Assembly: GCA_017516885.1 (NCBI GenBank)
Contig: JAFXAR010000075.1
Coordinates: 1-56,250 of the forward strand
DNA: 56,250 nt
Source: Bacteroidaceae bacterium
Lineage (GTDB): Bacteria > Bacteroidota > Bacteroidia > Bacteroidales > Bacteroidaceae
Reading direction: 5' to 3'
Positions 25,123 through 31,980 of the stretch are shown here, piece by piece. Under the pieces are notes generated by a model, which was given only the letters and a program-made list of their open reading frames with translations, searched no databases and was not told where the DNA came from. A program made the position numbers and the translations under genes. How positions within the stretch are numbered: position 1 is the first letter of the stretch; each line of letters begins with the position of its first letter.

Positions 25123-25941
25123 TTATGATCTGTTTATTATTTCGCGGAATATTGTGGTCATCTTGGGCTGGGCCTCGTCGGCTGCCTTCTGCACCTCCTC
25201 GTGGCTGCACTCTACAACAATTCCCTCAACGCCAAGGTCGGTAATGACTGAAATTCCGAATACTCTTATTCCGCAGTGGCGTGCAACGATTACCTCGGGC
25301 ACTGTTGACATGCCTACGGCATCGCCGCCCATGCGGTGGAACATACGGTATTCTGCAGGTGTTTCAAATGTTGGGCCTTGTGTGCCAAGGTATACGCCCT
25401 CAACTACGCGGATTCCCTTTTCTGCTGCAATCTCCTTTGCCTTTGCAATAAGCTCCTTGTCGTATGCCGCGCTCATGTCGGGGAAGCGGTCGCCGTAAGG
25501 TATGTTCTTGCCACGCAATGGATGCTCGGGGAAGAAGTTGATATGGTCATTGATAATCATGAGGTCGCCGATAAGGAAATCGGGGTTCATGCCGCCGGCA
25601 GCATTGGATACAAAGAGGGTCTTTATGCCAAGTTCGCGCATTACGCGTACAGGGAATGTAACCTCTTTCATTGAATATCCTTCGTAGAAGTGGAAGCGTC
25701 CCTGCATTGCCATAATCTCCTTGTTGCCGAGCTTGCCGAATATGAGCTTGCCTGAGTGCCCCTCTACTGTAGAGAGCGGGAAATTGGGAATGTCCTTGTA
25801 TTCTATTTCGTACTTGTCAGTTATTTCGTTAACAAGGCTGCCAAGGCCTGTGCCTAAGATTATAGCCGTTTCGGGCGCTGTTGTCATTTTTCCTCTAAGG
25901 AATTCAGCTGTTTCTTGAATTTTCTGTAACATAGCTTTCAA
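25123..25941 (-). CDS. punA: Purine nucleoside phosphorylase (trimeric type)
   Basis: Splits inosine/guanosine with phosphate into base and ribose 1-phosphate. Motifs are ILGTGLGSLV, STVEGHSGKLIFG (phosphate-binding His), MQGRFHFYEGYS, VSNAAGGMNPDF, YLGTQGPTFETPAEYRM and GMSTVPEVIVARHCG. Length 272 fits the trimeric class. The start is either ATG at 25941 or 25932; both overlap the end of lpxK, so the genes are coupled. Confidence 0.94.
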   Translation of the reverse strand: MKAMLQKIQETAEFLRGKMTTAPETAIILGTGLGSLVNEITDKYEIEYKDIPNFPLSTVEGHSGKLIFGKLGNKEIMAMQGRFHFYEGYSMKEVTFPVRVMRELGIKTLFVSNAAGGMNPDFLIGDLMIINDHINFFPEHPLRGKNIPYGDRFPDMSAAYDKELIAKAKEIAAEKGIRVVEGVYLGTQGPTFETPAEYRMFHRMGGDAVGMSTVPEVIVARHCGIRVFGISVITDLGVEGIVVECSHEEVQKAADEAQPKMTTIFREIINRS

Positions 25942-26980
25942 TTATTTGGTTAAACATTTTTTCTTCTCCTTCTAATATTTCCACCTTAATGGGCAGTGCG
26001 TATGTGCGCTCTTTTATGCTTGGCGGAATGTCGTTGCGCTGCAGAAGCCTTGTGGCGTCCTTTTCTGTGGTTATTATAATCTTCTCATTGCTTTCTATGC
26101 TGCTGAAAACTTCAGCAATGGCAGCAATGTCGCCCTGCGTGAAGTTGTGGTGGTCGCCAAACTTCATCATTGTAACCTTTGCGCCGCATTTTTCAATCTC
26201 CTCTCTAAGCGGTGCGGGGTTTGCTATTCCTGTAACAACAAGCACCTCCTGCTGCGGCCTTATCTGCTCAAATGGTGCAGCTCCAGTGAATATCGGGTAG
26301 CATTTTCCGTAGCGCATGCGCGAAAAGAAAACGGGAATATCCTTCCAGCCTTTAATATAGCTGCGGCACCACCTTGTCTCTTCGGCGCTGAGGCTTTTGC
26401 ACTTTGTCATAATAACGACGTCGGCGCGTCTTATCCCGGCTATGCTCTCTCTCAGTCGTCCGAAAGGAAGTACACGGTCTTGCCATATAGGCCTGTTGCT
26501 GTCAATGAGCAGAATGTTAAGCCCGGCCTTGACGTGCCTGTGCTGGTAGGCATCATCAAGCAATATCGCCTCTATGCTCTTGTCCTCAGCAACCAGCCGT
26601 TCAATGCCTATAACCCTCTTCTCACATACAGCAACGGTAATTTCGGGAAATTTGTTCTTTATCTGGAACGGTTCGTCGCCAATTTGCGGCATGGCAGTGG
26701 CGGCGTCGGCCTTTATGTAGCCTTTGCTCTTGCGCCCATACCCGCGGCTGAGCACTGCAAGGCGGTGCTTCTCTTTCAGCAGTTCTATAAGGAACTCGGT
26801 GTGCGGTGTCTTGCCTGTGCCTCCTGCTGATATGTTGCCAATGCATATTGTCGGCAAGGGAAATTCATGGCTTTTGATTATGTTCAGGTCAAACATGACA
26901 TTGCGCACCGTTGTAATCCAGCGGTACGGGTTCATGAGGTCGGCAACCCATGACATAACACCTCTTTTTTTCTCTATCAT
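25904..26980 (-). CDS. lpxK: Tetraacyldisaccharide 4'-kinase
   Basis: Adds the 4'-phosphate of lipid A, at the inner membrane. The Walker A motif is ICIGNISAGGTGKTPH (about 45-60). VLSRGYGRKSKGY and ILLDDAYQHRHVK (the LpxK/DxxxH block) follow. An amphipathic N-terminus (MSWVADLMNPYRWITTVRN) fits membrane contact. Length 358 is normal. It is the first gene of the minus-strand run lpxK-punA-thiL-small membrane protein, with a promoter at 27011. Confidence 0.94.
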   Translation of the reverse strand: MIEKKRGVMSWVADLMNPYRWITTVRNVMFDLNIIKSHEFPLPTICIGNISAGGTGKTPHTEFLIELLKEKHRLAVLSRGYGRKSKGYIKADAATAMPQIGDEPFQIKNKFPEITVAVCEKRVIGIERLVAEDKSIEAILLDDAYQHRHVKAGLNILLIDSNRPIWQDRVLPFGRLRESIAGIRRADVVIMTKCKSLSAEETRWCRSYIKGWKDIPVFFSRMRYGKCYPIFTGAAPFEQIRPQQEVLVVTGIANPAPLREEIEKCGAKVTMMKFGDHHNFTQGDIAAIAEVFSSIESNEKIIITTEKDATRLLQRNDIPPSIKERTYALPIKVEILEGEEKMFNQIIESYVTENSRNS

Positions 26981-26989
26981 TGCGGTTGA

Positions 26990-27034
26990 ATGCTCCTTTT
27001 ATGCAAAAATAAACATTTATTCAATAAGGAGCAT
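26990..27034 (-). promoter_or_regulatory. lpxK promoter within an inverted repeat
   Basis: On the minus strand the -7 box TATTTTTG (27011-27004) matches TAnnTTTG and lies 23 bases before the lpxK ATG. It is framed by the inverted repeat ATGCTCCTT/AAGGAGCAT (26990-26998 and 27026-27034), a possible operator or leader hairpin. Confidence 0.5.
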
Positions 27035-27168
27035 GCCCCGCGCTTATCTTTTTGTTTTTTTAATAAAGAAAGCATGCGTGGGTATGCTGACGCATGTTTT
27101 GAATGTTAAAAAAACTTATTTTTTTATTTTTTTCCTATTATGCCAATCATTTTCTTATGAAATCTTCA

Positions 27169-27195
27169 TTGATTAGAAAAAAAAAGTTACTTTTG
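27169..27195 (+). promoter_or_regulatory. Putative promoter of tRNA-Ser (and perhaps exbB)
   Basis: TTG (27169-27171), a 16-base spacer and TACTTTTG (27188-27195), an exact TAnnTTTG match, about 69 bases before the tRNA. No separate TAnnTTTG box is seen in the 53 bases between the tRNA and exbB. Confidence 0.5.
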
Positions 27196-27263
27196 CCGTG
27201 AATTGGAGTGTAATGTGCAAAAAAAGTTGTAAATTGCACCCCGGTAAACAGCCGTGTGCGCAG

Positions 27264-27351
27264 GGAAAGATGCTCGAGTGGTTGAAGAGGCACGCCTGGA
27301 AAGCGTGTATGCGCCAAAAGCGTATCGGGGGTTCGAATCCCCCTCTTTCCG
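27264..27351 (+). tRNA. tRNA-Ser, anticodon GGA
   Basis: An 88-base class II tRNA. The acceptor stem GGAAAGA pairs with TCTTTCC (27344-27350), with G as discriminator. The anticodon loop CTGGAAA carries GGA at 27298-27300, between stem arms CACGC and GCGTG. The variable arm TATGCGCCAAAAGCGTA is long, as in serine tRNAs, and the T arm is GGGGGTTCGAATCCCCC. The 3' CCA is not encoded. It reads UCC and UCU codons. Confidence 0.96.
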
Positions 27352-27404
27352 CATGATTTAGAATGAATTAACTTAAAATATTAATCTAAAAAAATTACAG
27401 AAAA

Positions 27405-28259
27405 ATGAAAAAGTTTTTTGCCATCGTTGCAATTTTGGGTTTGATTGGTACAACCCAGGTTTTTGCTGATAATAGCGCTAAAGACGCTACTAAGACAGAA
27501 CTTGCCGACACAACTAAGAAGGACACTGCTAAGAAGGACTCGCCTGCACAGGCTCCGGCTGTCGCTCCAGCTCCTGCTGCTCCCGCAGCTCCAGCGCAGG
27601 CTCCTCAGGAAGAGGACGCTATTGCCGGTGTTCACAAGGAACTTAAGAACAAGTTCATTGAGGGTGACGCTGCCTTCATGTCTCTCGTAGCTATCGCTAT
27701 GGTTCTTGGTTTGGCATTCTGCGTTGAGCGCATTATCTATTTGAGCATGGCTCAGGTGAACACAAAGAAGCTGATGGCAAAGATTGCCGATGCGCTTGCA
27801 AACAACGACGTTGAAGGCGCAAAGGATGTTTGCCGCAGAACTGCAGGTCCTGTTGCGGCTATCTGCTATCAGGGTCTTCTCCGCATTGATGACGGCATTG
27901 ATACAGTTGAGCGTTCTGTAGTGTCTTATGGAAGCATCCAGGCTTCACAGCTTGAGAAGAACTGCTCATGGATTACATTGTTCATCGCCATGGCTCCATC
28001 TCTCGGATTCTTGGGTACTGTGATTGGTATGGTGCAGGCGTTCGACGAAATTGAGCAGGCTGGTGACATCTCTCCGACTATCGTTGCCGGCGGTATGAAG
28101 GTCGCTCTTATCACAACCCTTTACGGTATCGTTGTTGCTTTGATTCTTCAGGTATTCTACAACTTTATCCTTACCAAGATTGAGGCTATCACATCTGAGA
28201 TGGAGGATTGCTCAATCACTCTTCTTGACCTTTTGGCAAAATTTAACCTTAAGAAGTAA
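27405..28259 (+). CDS. exbB: ExbB/TolQ/MotA-family proton channel protein
   Basis: Inner-membrane channel subunit that uses proton motive force to energise TonB and outer-membrane uptake. A signal-like N-terminus (MKKFFAIVAILGLIGTTQVFA) leads to a low-complexity Ala/Pro/Lys linker (about 25-68, APAVAPAPAAPAAPAQAP). Three membrane helices follow, with GAKDVCRRTAGPVAAICYQGL, ITLFIAMAPSLGFLGTVIGM and GGMKVALITTLYGIVVALILQ. The last two are the MotA_ExbB signature. Extended N-terminal linkers of this kind are common in Bacteroidota ExbB. It heads exbB-X-exbD-exbD. Confidence 0.93.
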   Translation: MKKFFAIVAILGLIGTTQVFADNSAKDATKTELADTTKKDTAKKDSPAQAPAVAPAPAAPAAPAQAPQEEDAIAGVHKELKNKFIEGDAAFMSLVAIAMVLGLAFCVERIIYLSMAQVNTKKLMAKIADALANNDVEGAKDVCRRTAGPVAAICYQGLLRIDDGIDTVERSVVSYGSIQASQLEKNCSWITLFIAMAPSLGFLGTVIGMVQAFDEIEQAGDISPTIVAGGMKVALITTLYGIVVALILQVFYNFILTKIEAITSEMEDCSITLLDLLAKFNLKK

Positions 28260-28287
28260 TAACATAACAGTTGAATAAGATAATATT

Positions 28288-28908
28288 ATGAAAGCTGGAT
28301 TTGATATAAAGTTGTCAAAATACTCATTGCTGGCAATGATGGTTATTATCATTGTTATATTGGCAATGTTTTATATTGACGGATTCGGCCAGATGAAAAA
28401 GTGCTGGCAGATAGACCCGGTAACCGGCATTGAGCAGGTTGACCAGCCGGGCAAGGAGGTGCTTGACGCCCTCGGAAAGCAGAAGGAACTGCGTGACCCT
28501 GTTCACACAGACGCCCTTATGAGCTTGATGTATGTCTTGACAATTGTTCCCATTGTCTTCATTGTAATATACCAGGTGGTAAATCTTCTCCTCAAGTTGA
28601 TTGACCGTCCTGTTGAAACTTTGAAGGGCTTGATTGGCTTGCTGCTGTTTGTTGTGCTCATTGGCGCTTCGTATGCATTTGCAGGCAGAGTCGCAAGCGC
28701 TCCCGAAGAGGCTGAGGCAATGATCAGAAGACTTGAAAGAATTCCATTGAATGAAACTGTAGCTCCCGACCAGGTTGAGAGCATGCTGGGCTCTATGGCC
28801 TTGACAGACGCCTTCCTGTTTATGCAGTATGTTCTTGTTGCTCTTTGCGTTATTGCTACTATCATCAGCATGAGCGGCGTGGTAAAGTTTATTAACAGAG
28901 TTAAATAA
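28288..28908 (+). CDS. Membrane protein of the ExbB/ExbD cluster, function unknown
   Basis: 206 residues with about four hydrophobic helices (roughly 10-30, 75-105, 108-130 and 172-200). Between the first two is a polar loop of about 45 residues that should face the periplasm. I recognise no domain. Its fixed place between exbB (28-base gap) and exbD (7-base gap) suggests an accessory part of the same proton-channel complex. This is inference from position only. Confidence 0.7.
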   Translation: MKAGFDIKLSKYSLLAMMVIIIVILAMFYIDGFGQMKKCWQIDPVTGIEQVDQPGKEVLDALGKQKELRDPVHTDALMSLMYVLTIVPIVFIVIYQVVNLLLKLIDRPVETLKGLIGLLLFVVLIGASYAFAGRVASAPEEAEAMIRRLERIPLNETVAPDQVESMLGSMALTDAFLFMQYVLVALCVIATIISMSGVVKFINRVK

Positions 28909-28915
28909 TTTCGCA

Positions 28916-29629
28916 ATGGGTAAATCTAAAAGAAAAGTACCAGGTATTAACGCAAGTTCAACCGCGGATATTTCTTTTATCCTGTTGATTTTCTTCCTTG
29001 TCGTTACATCTATGGACTCACAGCTGGGTCTTAAGGTGACTTTGCCCGAAAAGCAAGACGACGAGAAAGATCCGCCTAAATTGATGATGCGAAATGTGCT
29101 CTCAATCAAGGTAAACAAGGAGAATAAGGTTCTTATATCTTCAGCGGGCAAGCTCCGTCTTGACAGCGAGGAGGATGTTGATAAGATTGGTTACGCCCGC
29201 CTTATGGAAAAGTATGACGTGCCAGCCGATTCTCTGAACTTCCCAATAGACAGATTGTGTGAACTTGTAAAGGACTTTGCACGCAATAGCGACGAAGCGG
29301 ATTTCTTCCCCCAGTTGTATGACAACGTGCAGGAATACTATGATGAGAAAAAAGAGGTGCATGTGCTTCCAAGCGTAAAGGCCGGCCAGGAGCCTGTCAA
29401 GTATGCAAAGAACCATGTTGTTTCATTGACAACAGACCGTGCAACCTCTTACAGTACCTACTTCAAGGTGGTGCATGAATTGTACAAGGCTTACGATGAA
29501 CTCCGTGACGAGCTTTCTCAGAAGGAGTATGGCAAACTGTTCAACGACTTGGAGCCTACAGAGCAAGCTTTGATAAAGCTGTACTATCCGAACAAGATAT
29601 TTGAGGCAGAACCTATAGGTTATAAGTAA
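28916..29629 (+). CDS. exbD: ExbD/TolR-family protein, long form
   Basis: Partner of ExbB in TonB energisation, with one membrane helix and a periplasmic domain. The N-terminus INASSTADISFILLIFFLVVTSMDS is the family signature; the Asp of TADISF is the proton-handling residue. At 237 residues it is about 100 longer than usual ExbD. The extra part (about 75-180, with DFARNSDEADFFPQLYDNVQEYYD) separates the two halves of the periplasmic domain, which resumes near VSLTTDRATSYSTYFKVVHE. It is followed after 5 bases by a second, normal-length exbD. Confidence 0.9.
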   Translation: MGKSKRKVPGINASSTADISFILLIFFLVVTSMDSQLGLKVTLPEKQDDEKDPPKLMMRNVLSIKVNKENKVLISSAGKLRLDSEEDVDKIGYARLMEKYDVPADSLNFPIDRLCELVKDFARNSDEADFFPQLYDNVQEYYDEKKEVHVLPSVKAGQEPVKYAKNHVVSLTTDRATSYSTYFKVVHELYKAYDELRDELSQKEYGKLFNDLEPTEQALIKLYYPNKIFEAEPIGYK

Positions 29630-29634
29630 TAGTT

Positions 29635-30126
29635 ATGAGCAAATTTAGTAATAAAGAGAAGGCAGAAATGCCTGAATTGAATACGTCGTCTCTCCCTGAC
29701 TTGATATTCTCTATTCTTTTCTTCTTTATGATTGTAACATCAATGCGTCAGGAGGAATTGAAGCTTGAATACAAGGCGCCGCGCGGCAATCAGCTGACAA
29801 AGCTTGAGCGTAAGACTTCCGGAATCAATGTTCATGTTGGAGAAAGCAAGGAAGAACCCGGTAATGTAATGATTCAGATTAACGACAAGATTGTTAAGGA
29901 GGATAATGTGGGCATGGTTGGCACACATATTCTTGACGCGTTGAATCAGATGAAGAATGATGACAGAGTAGCGATGACTGTTGTACTTAAGGTTGATGCC
30001 GGCGACGAAAGTAGCGGACGTCATGGTATGACAATGAAGATTGTTACTGATATTAAGAAAGCTTTGCAGGATGTCAATGCTTTGCGTGTAATGTACTCTG
30101 CTGATGAGCAGAAGTCTAAAAAGTAA
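29635..30126 (+). CDS. exbD: ExbD/TolR-family protein, short form
   Basis: Second ExbD of the cluster (163 residues). The signature is MPELNTSSLPDLIFSILFFFMIVTSMRQEE, with the conserved Asp in LPDLIF inside the single helix. A normal periplasmic domain follows (about 45-155). Two unequal ExbD proteins suggest a mixed ExbD dimer in the ExbB channel. A strong terminator ends the operon. Confidence 0.92.
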   Translation: MSKFSNKEKAEMPELNTSSLPDLIFSILFFFMIVTSMRQEELKLEYKAPRGNQLTKLERKTSGINVHVGESKEEPGNVMIQINDKIVKEDNVGMVGTHILDALNQMKNDDRVAMTVVLKVDAGDESSGRHGMTMKIVTDIKKALQDVNALRVMYSADEQKSKK

Positions 30127-30147
30127 CGAGCATTGATTCTCTTAATA

Positions 30148-30187
30148 AAGCATCGGGTGCGCCGCGGCGCACCCGATGCTTGTTTTA
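30148..30187 (+). terminator. Rho-independent terminator of the exbB operon
   Basis: Perfect 34-bp palindrome (30148-30181; outer arm AAGCATCGGGTGCGCC) followed by GTTTTAT. The inner 22 bases equal those of the terminator at 1113 except for the central four. Confidence 0.88.
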
Positions 30188-30262
30188 TAATAATATTTCT
30201 GAATACCGTTTAACTGCCGTGCACTTTTGTGGTAAAAGCGCGGCAAAGCATGCGAAGTGGAG

Positions 30263-30757
30263 CTATTCCTTTTTAGTGTATGTCACAAAGCTGTATTCGT
30301 GAGAATGCTTTTCGTCCTTTGGGAATGTCTCATTTTCAATAATGTCCCACTCTTCTCTGTTGAAATCAGGGAAAAAAGCATCAGCATTTTCCGGGGTGTC
30401 GTTTACCTCGGTCAGGCATAGCATGTCGGCCAGCGGAAGGGCCGCCCTGTAAAGCGTCTCTCCGCCAATTATGTAAACAGTCTCCTCTTCCTTGCAGGCG
30501 AGCAGGGCCTCTTCAAGAGAACTGAAGGCTTCCGCTCCGGGAAACGCAGTCTCTTTTCGTGAAAGCACAATGTTCCTGCGGTTGGGCAGCGCCCCTTTGG
30601 GCAGGGAGCGGAAAGTGTTGCTTCCCATTATTATTGTGTGTCCGGTTGTAAGCGCCTTAAAGCGCTTCAAGTCGTTCGGCAGCCAATAGATAAGCTTGTT
30701 TTCAAAGCCTATTGCATTGTTATTGGCTATTGCTGCTATAAGTGCTAATTTCTGCAT
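30263..30757 (-). CDS. folA: Dihydrofolate reductase
   Basis: Reduces dihydrofolate to tetrahydrofolate with NADPH. Motifs are the N-terminal ALIAAIANNNAIGFENKLIYWLPNDLKRFK, with the proton-relay Asp in PNDLKRFK, then TIIMGSNTFRSLPKGALPNRRNIVLS and VYIIGGETLYRAALP. Length 164 is normal. It follows thyA by 4 bases on the same strand, so the thymidylate cycle enzymes are made together. Confidence 0.95.
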   Translation of the reverse strand: MQKLALIAAIANNNAIGFENKLIYWLPNDLKRFKALTTGHTIIMGSNTFRSLPKGALPNRRNIVLSRKETAFPGAEAFSSLEEALLACKEEETVYIIGGETLYRAALPLADMLCLTEVNDTPENADAFFPDFNREEWDIIENETFPKDEKHSHEYSFVTYTKKE

Positions 30758-30761
30758 GGCA

Positions 30762-31556
30762 TTATACTGCTACAACTCCTTTAATATGCGGGTGCGCATC
30801 GTAGTTCTCAAGTGTAAAATCCTCAAACTTGAATGAGAAAATATCCTTTACGTCAGGGTTTATTCTCATTTGCGGAAGTTTCTTGGGCTCTCGTGTTAGC
30901 TGCAGCTTTGCCTGCTCAATGTGATTCAGATAGAGGTGTGCGTCTCCCAATGTATGTATGAACTCGCCTGCCTTTAGTCCTGTTACCTGCGCCATCATCT
31001 GCAATAGAAGCGCGTATGAGGCAATGTTGAATGGCACTCCCAGGAAACAGTCGGCGCTGCGCTGGTAAAGCTGTAGGCTCAGCTTGCCGTCGGCAACGTA
31101 GAACTGGAACATTGCGTGGCAAGGCGGCAGGTTCATGTTCTTTATGTCTGCCACATTCCATGCGTTCACTATAATGCGGCGCGAATCGGGGTTGTTCTTA
31201 ATTGTCTCCACAACCTCCTTTATCTGGTCAATGTGCTCGCCGTCATATCCTGGCCAGGAACGCCATTGGTAGCCGTAAATATGCCCAAGGTCGCCGTTCT
31301 CGTCGGCCCATTCATTCCATATCCTGACGCCGTTCTCCTGGAGGTATTTTACATTTGTGTCTCCGTTCAAGAACCACAGCAGCTCATGTATGATTGATTT
31401 TAGATGAAGCTTTTTGGTTGTAAGGCATGGGAAACCATCCTCAAGGTTAAAGCGCATCTGATGTCCGAATACGCTTATAGTTCCGGTGCCGGTCCTGTCA
31501 TCTTTTCTTGTGCCCTCAGTCAGTATTCTGTCGAGCAGATTCAAATATTGTTTCAT
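30762..31556 (-). CDS. thyA: Thymidylate synthase
   Basis: Methylates dUMP to dTMP with methylene-THF, giving dihydrofolate for FolA. The catalytic Cys146 is in [13 protein letters not shown], the same number as in E. coli. [20 protein letters not shown], the dUMP-binding [18 protein letters not shown] and the [15 protein letters not shown] block are present. At 264 residues it has the full E. coli-like length. A promoter is seen just upstream. Confidence 0.97.
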   Translation of the reverse strand: MKQYLNLLDRILTEGTRKDDRTGTGTISVFGHQMRFNLEDGFPCLTTKKLHLKSIIHELLWFLNGDTNVKYLQENGVRIWNEWADENGDLGHIYGYQWRSWPGYDGEHIDQIKEVVETIKNNPDSRRIIVNAWNVADIKNMNLPPCHAMFQFYVADGKLSLQLYQRSADCFLGVPFNIASYALLLQMMAQVTGLKAGEFIHTLGDAHLYLNHIEQAKLQLTREPKKLPQMRINPDVKDIFSFKFEDFTLENYDAHPHIKGVVAV

Positions 31557-31577
31557 TTCCTATGGATTTCTTTTTTG

Positions 31578-31606
31578 CGAAGATACGAAATAAAAGCGAA
31601 AAGCAA
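31578..31606 (-). promoter_or_regulatory. Putative promoter of thyA-folA
   Basis: Minus strand: TTG (31606-31604), an 18-base spacer and TATCTTCG (31585-31578), 21 bases before the thyA ATG. Same TAnnTTCG form as before ilvE and the S46 gene. Confidence 0.6.
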
Positions 31607-31711
31607 AAACGGCGATGCGAAAATGCGGGAAAATCCTCTTGTTGCTGTACCTAATGACAGATTTTTTCAATAAAATCTAAACGCTGTTCTAATAATATGC
31701 AATATTTGGAG

Positions 31712-31739
31712 TTGTTGTTGCATATTTTTTGTATCTTTG
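31712..31739 (+). promoter_or_regulatory. Putative promoter of the rsmF-like gene, touching the 81-bp repeats
   Basis: TTG (31712-31714; two further TTG follow), 17 bases, then TATCTTTG (31732-31739), an exact TAnnTTTG match. The TTTG is also the first base-paired segment of repeat unit 1. The leader RNA would contain the whole repeat tract. Confidence 0.5.
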
Positions 31740-31938
31740 CGCTAAAGCGCGAACATGCCCTGCACTCGCTGTGATAAACAAAAATCATTTTGTTGTCTCG
31801 CTCGTTTGTTGGCACATTTGCGGTAAACCGCGAACATGCCCTGCACTCGCTGTGATAAACAAAAATCATTTTGTTGTCTCGCTCGTTTGCCGGCACATTT
31901 GCGCTAAAGCGCGAACATGCCCTGCGTGCTCGCTGCAT
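31736..31938 (+). repeat. 81-bp tandem repeat, two full units and one partial
   Basis: Units begin with TTTGCG at 31736, 31817 and 31898, an exact 81-base period. Each starts with a 7-bp stem and TAAA loop: TTTGCGC-TAAA-GCGCGAA in units 1 and 3, TTTGCGG-TAAA-CCGCGAA in unit 2. The change C-G to G-C keeps the stem. Each full unit also has AACAAAA-ATCA-TTTTGTT, a second hairpin. The third unit diverges after CCCTGC. Because 81 is 27 codons, repetitive frames stay open on both strands, but no start, leader or protein family supports coding. This fills most of the 424-base gap between thyA and the rsmF-like gene. Confidence 0.9.
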
Positions 31939-31980
31939 GAATTTTTAGCAGCCGGTTGGCTGAAATAACCACTGAGGCAG

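Noticed and set aside
31736-31938. CRISPR array
   Set aside because: Repeat units are 81 bases and adjacent, with no unique spacers, and no cas gene is nearby.
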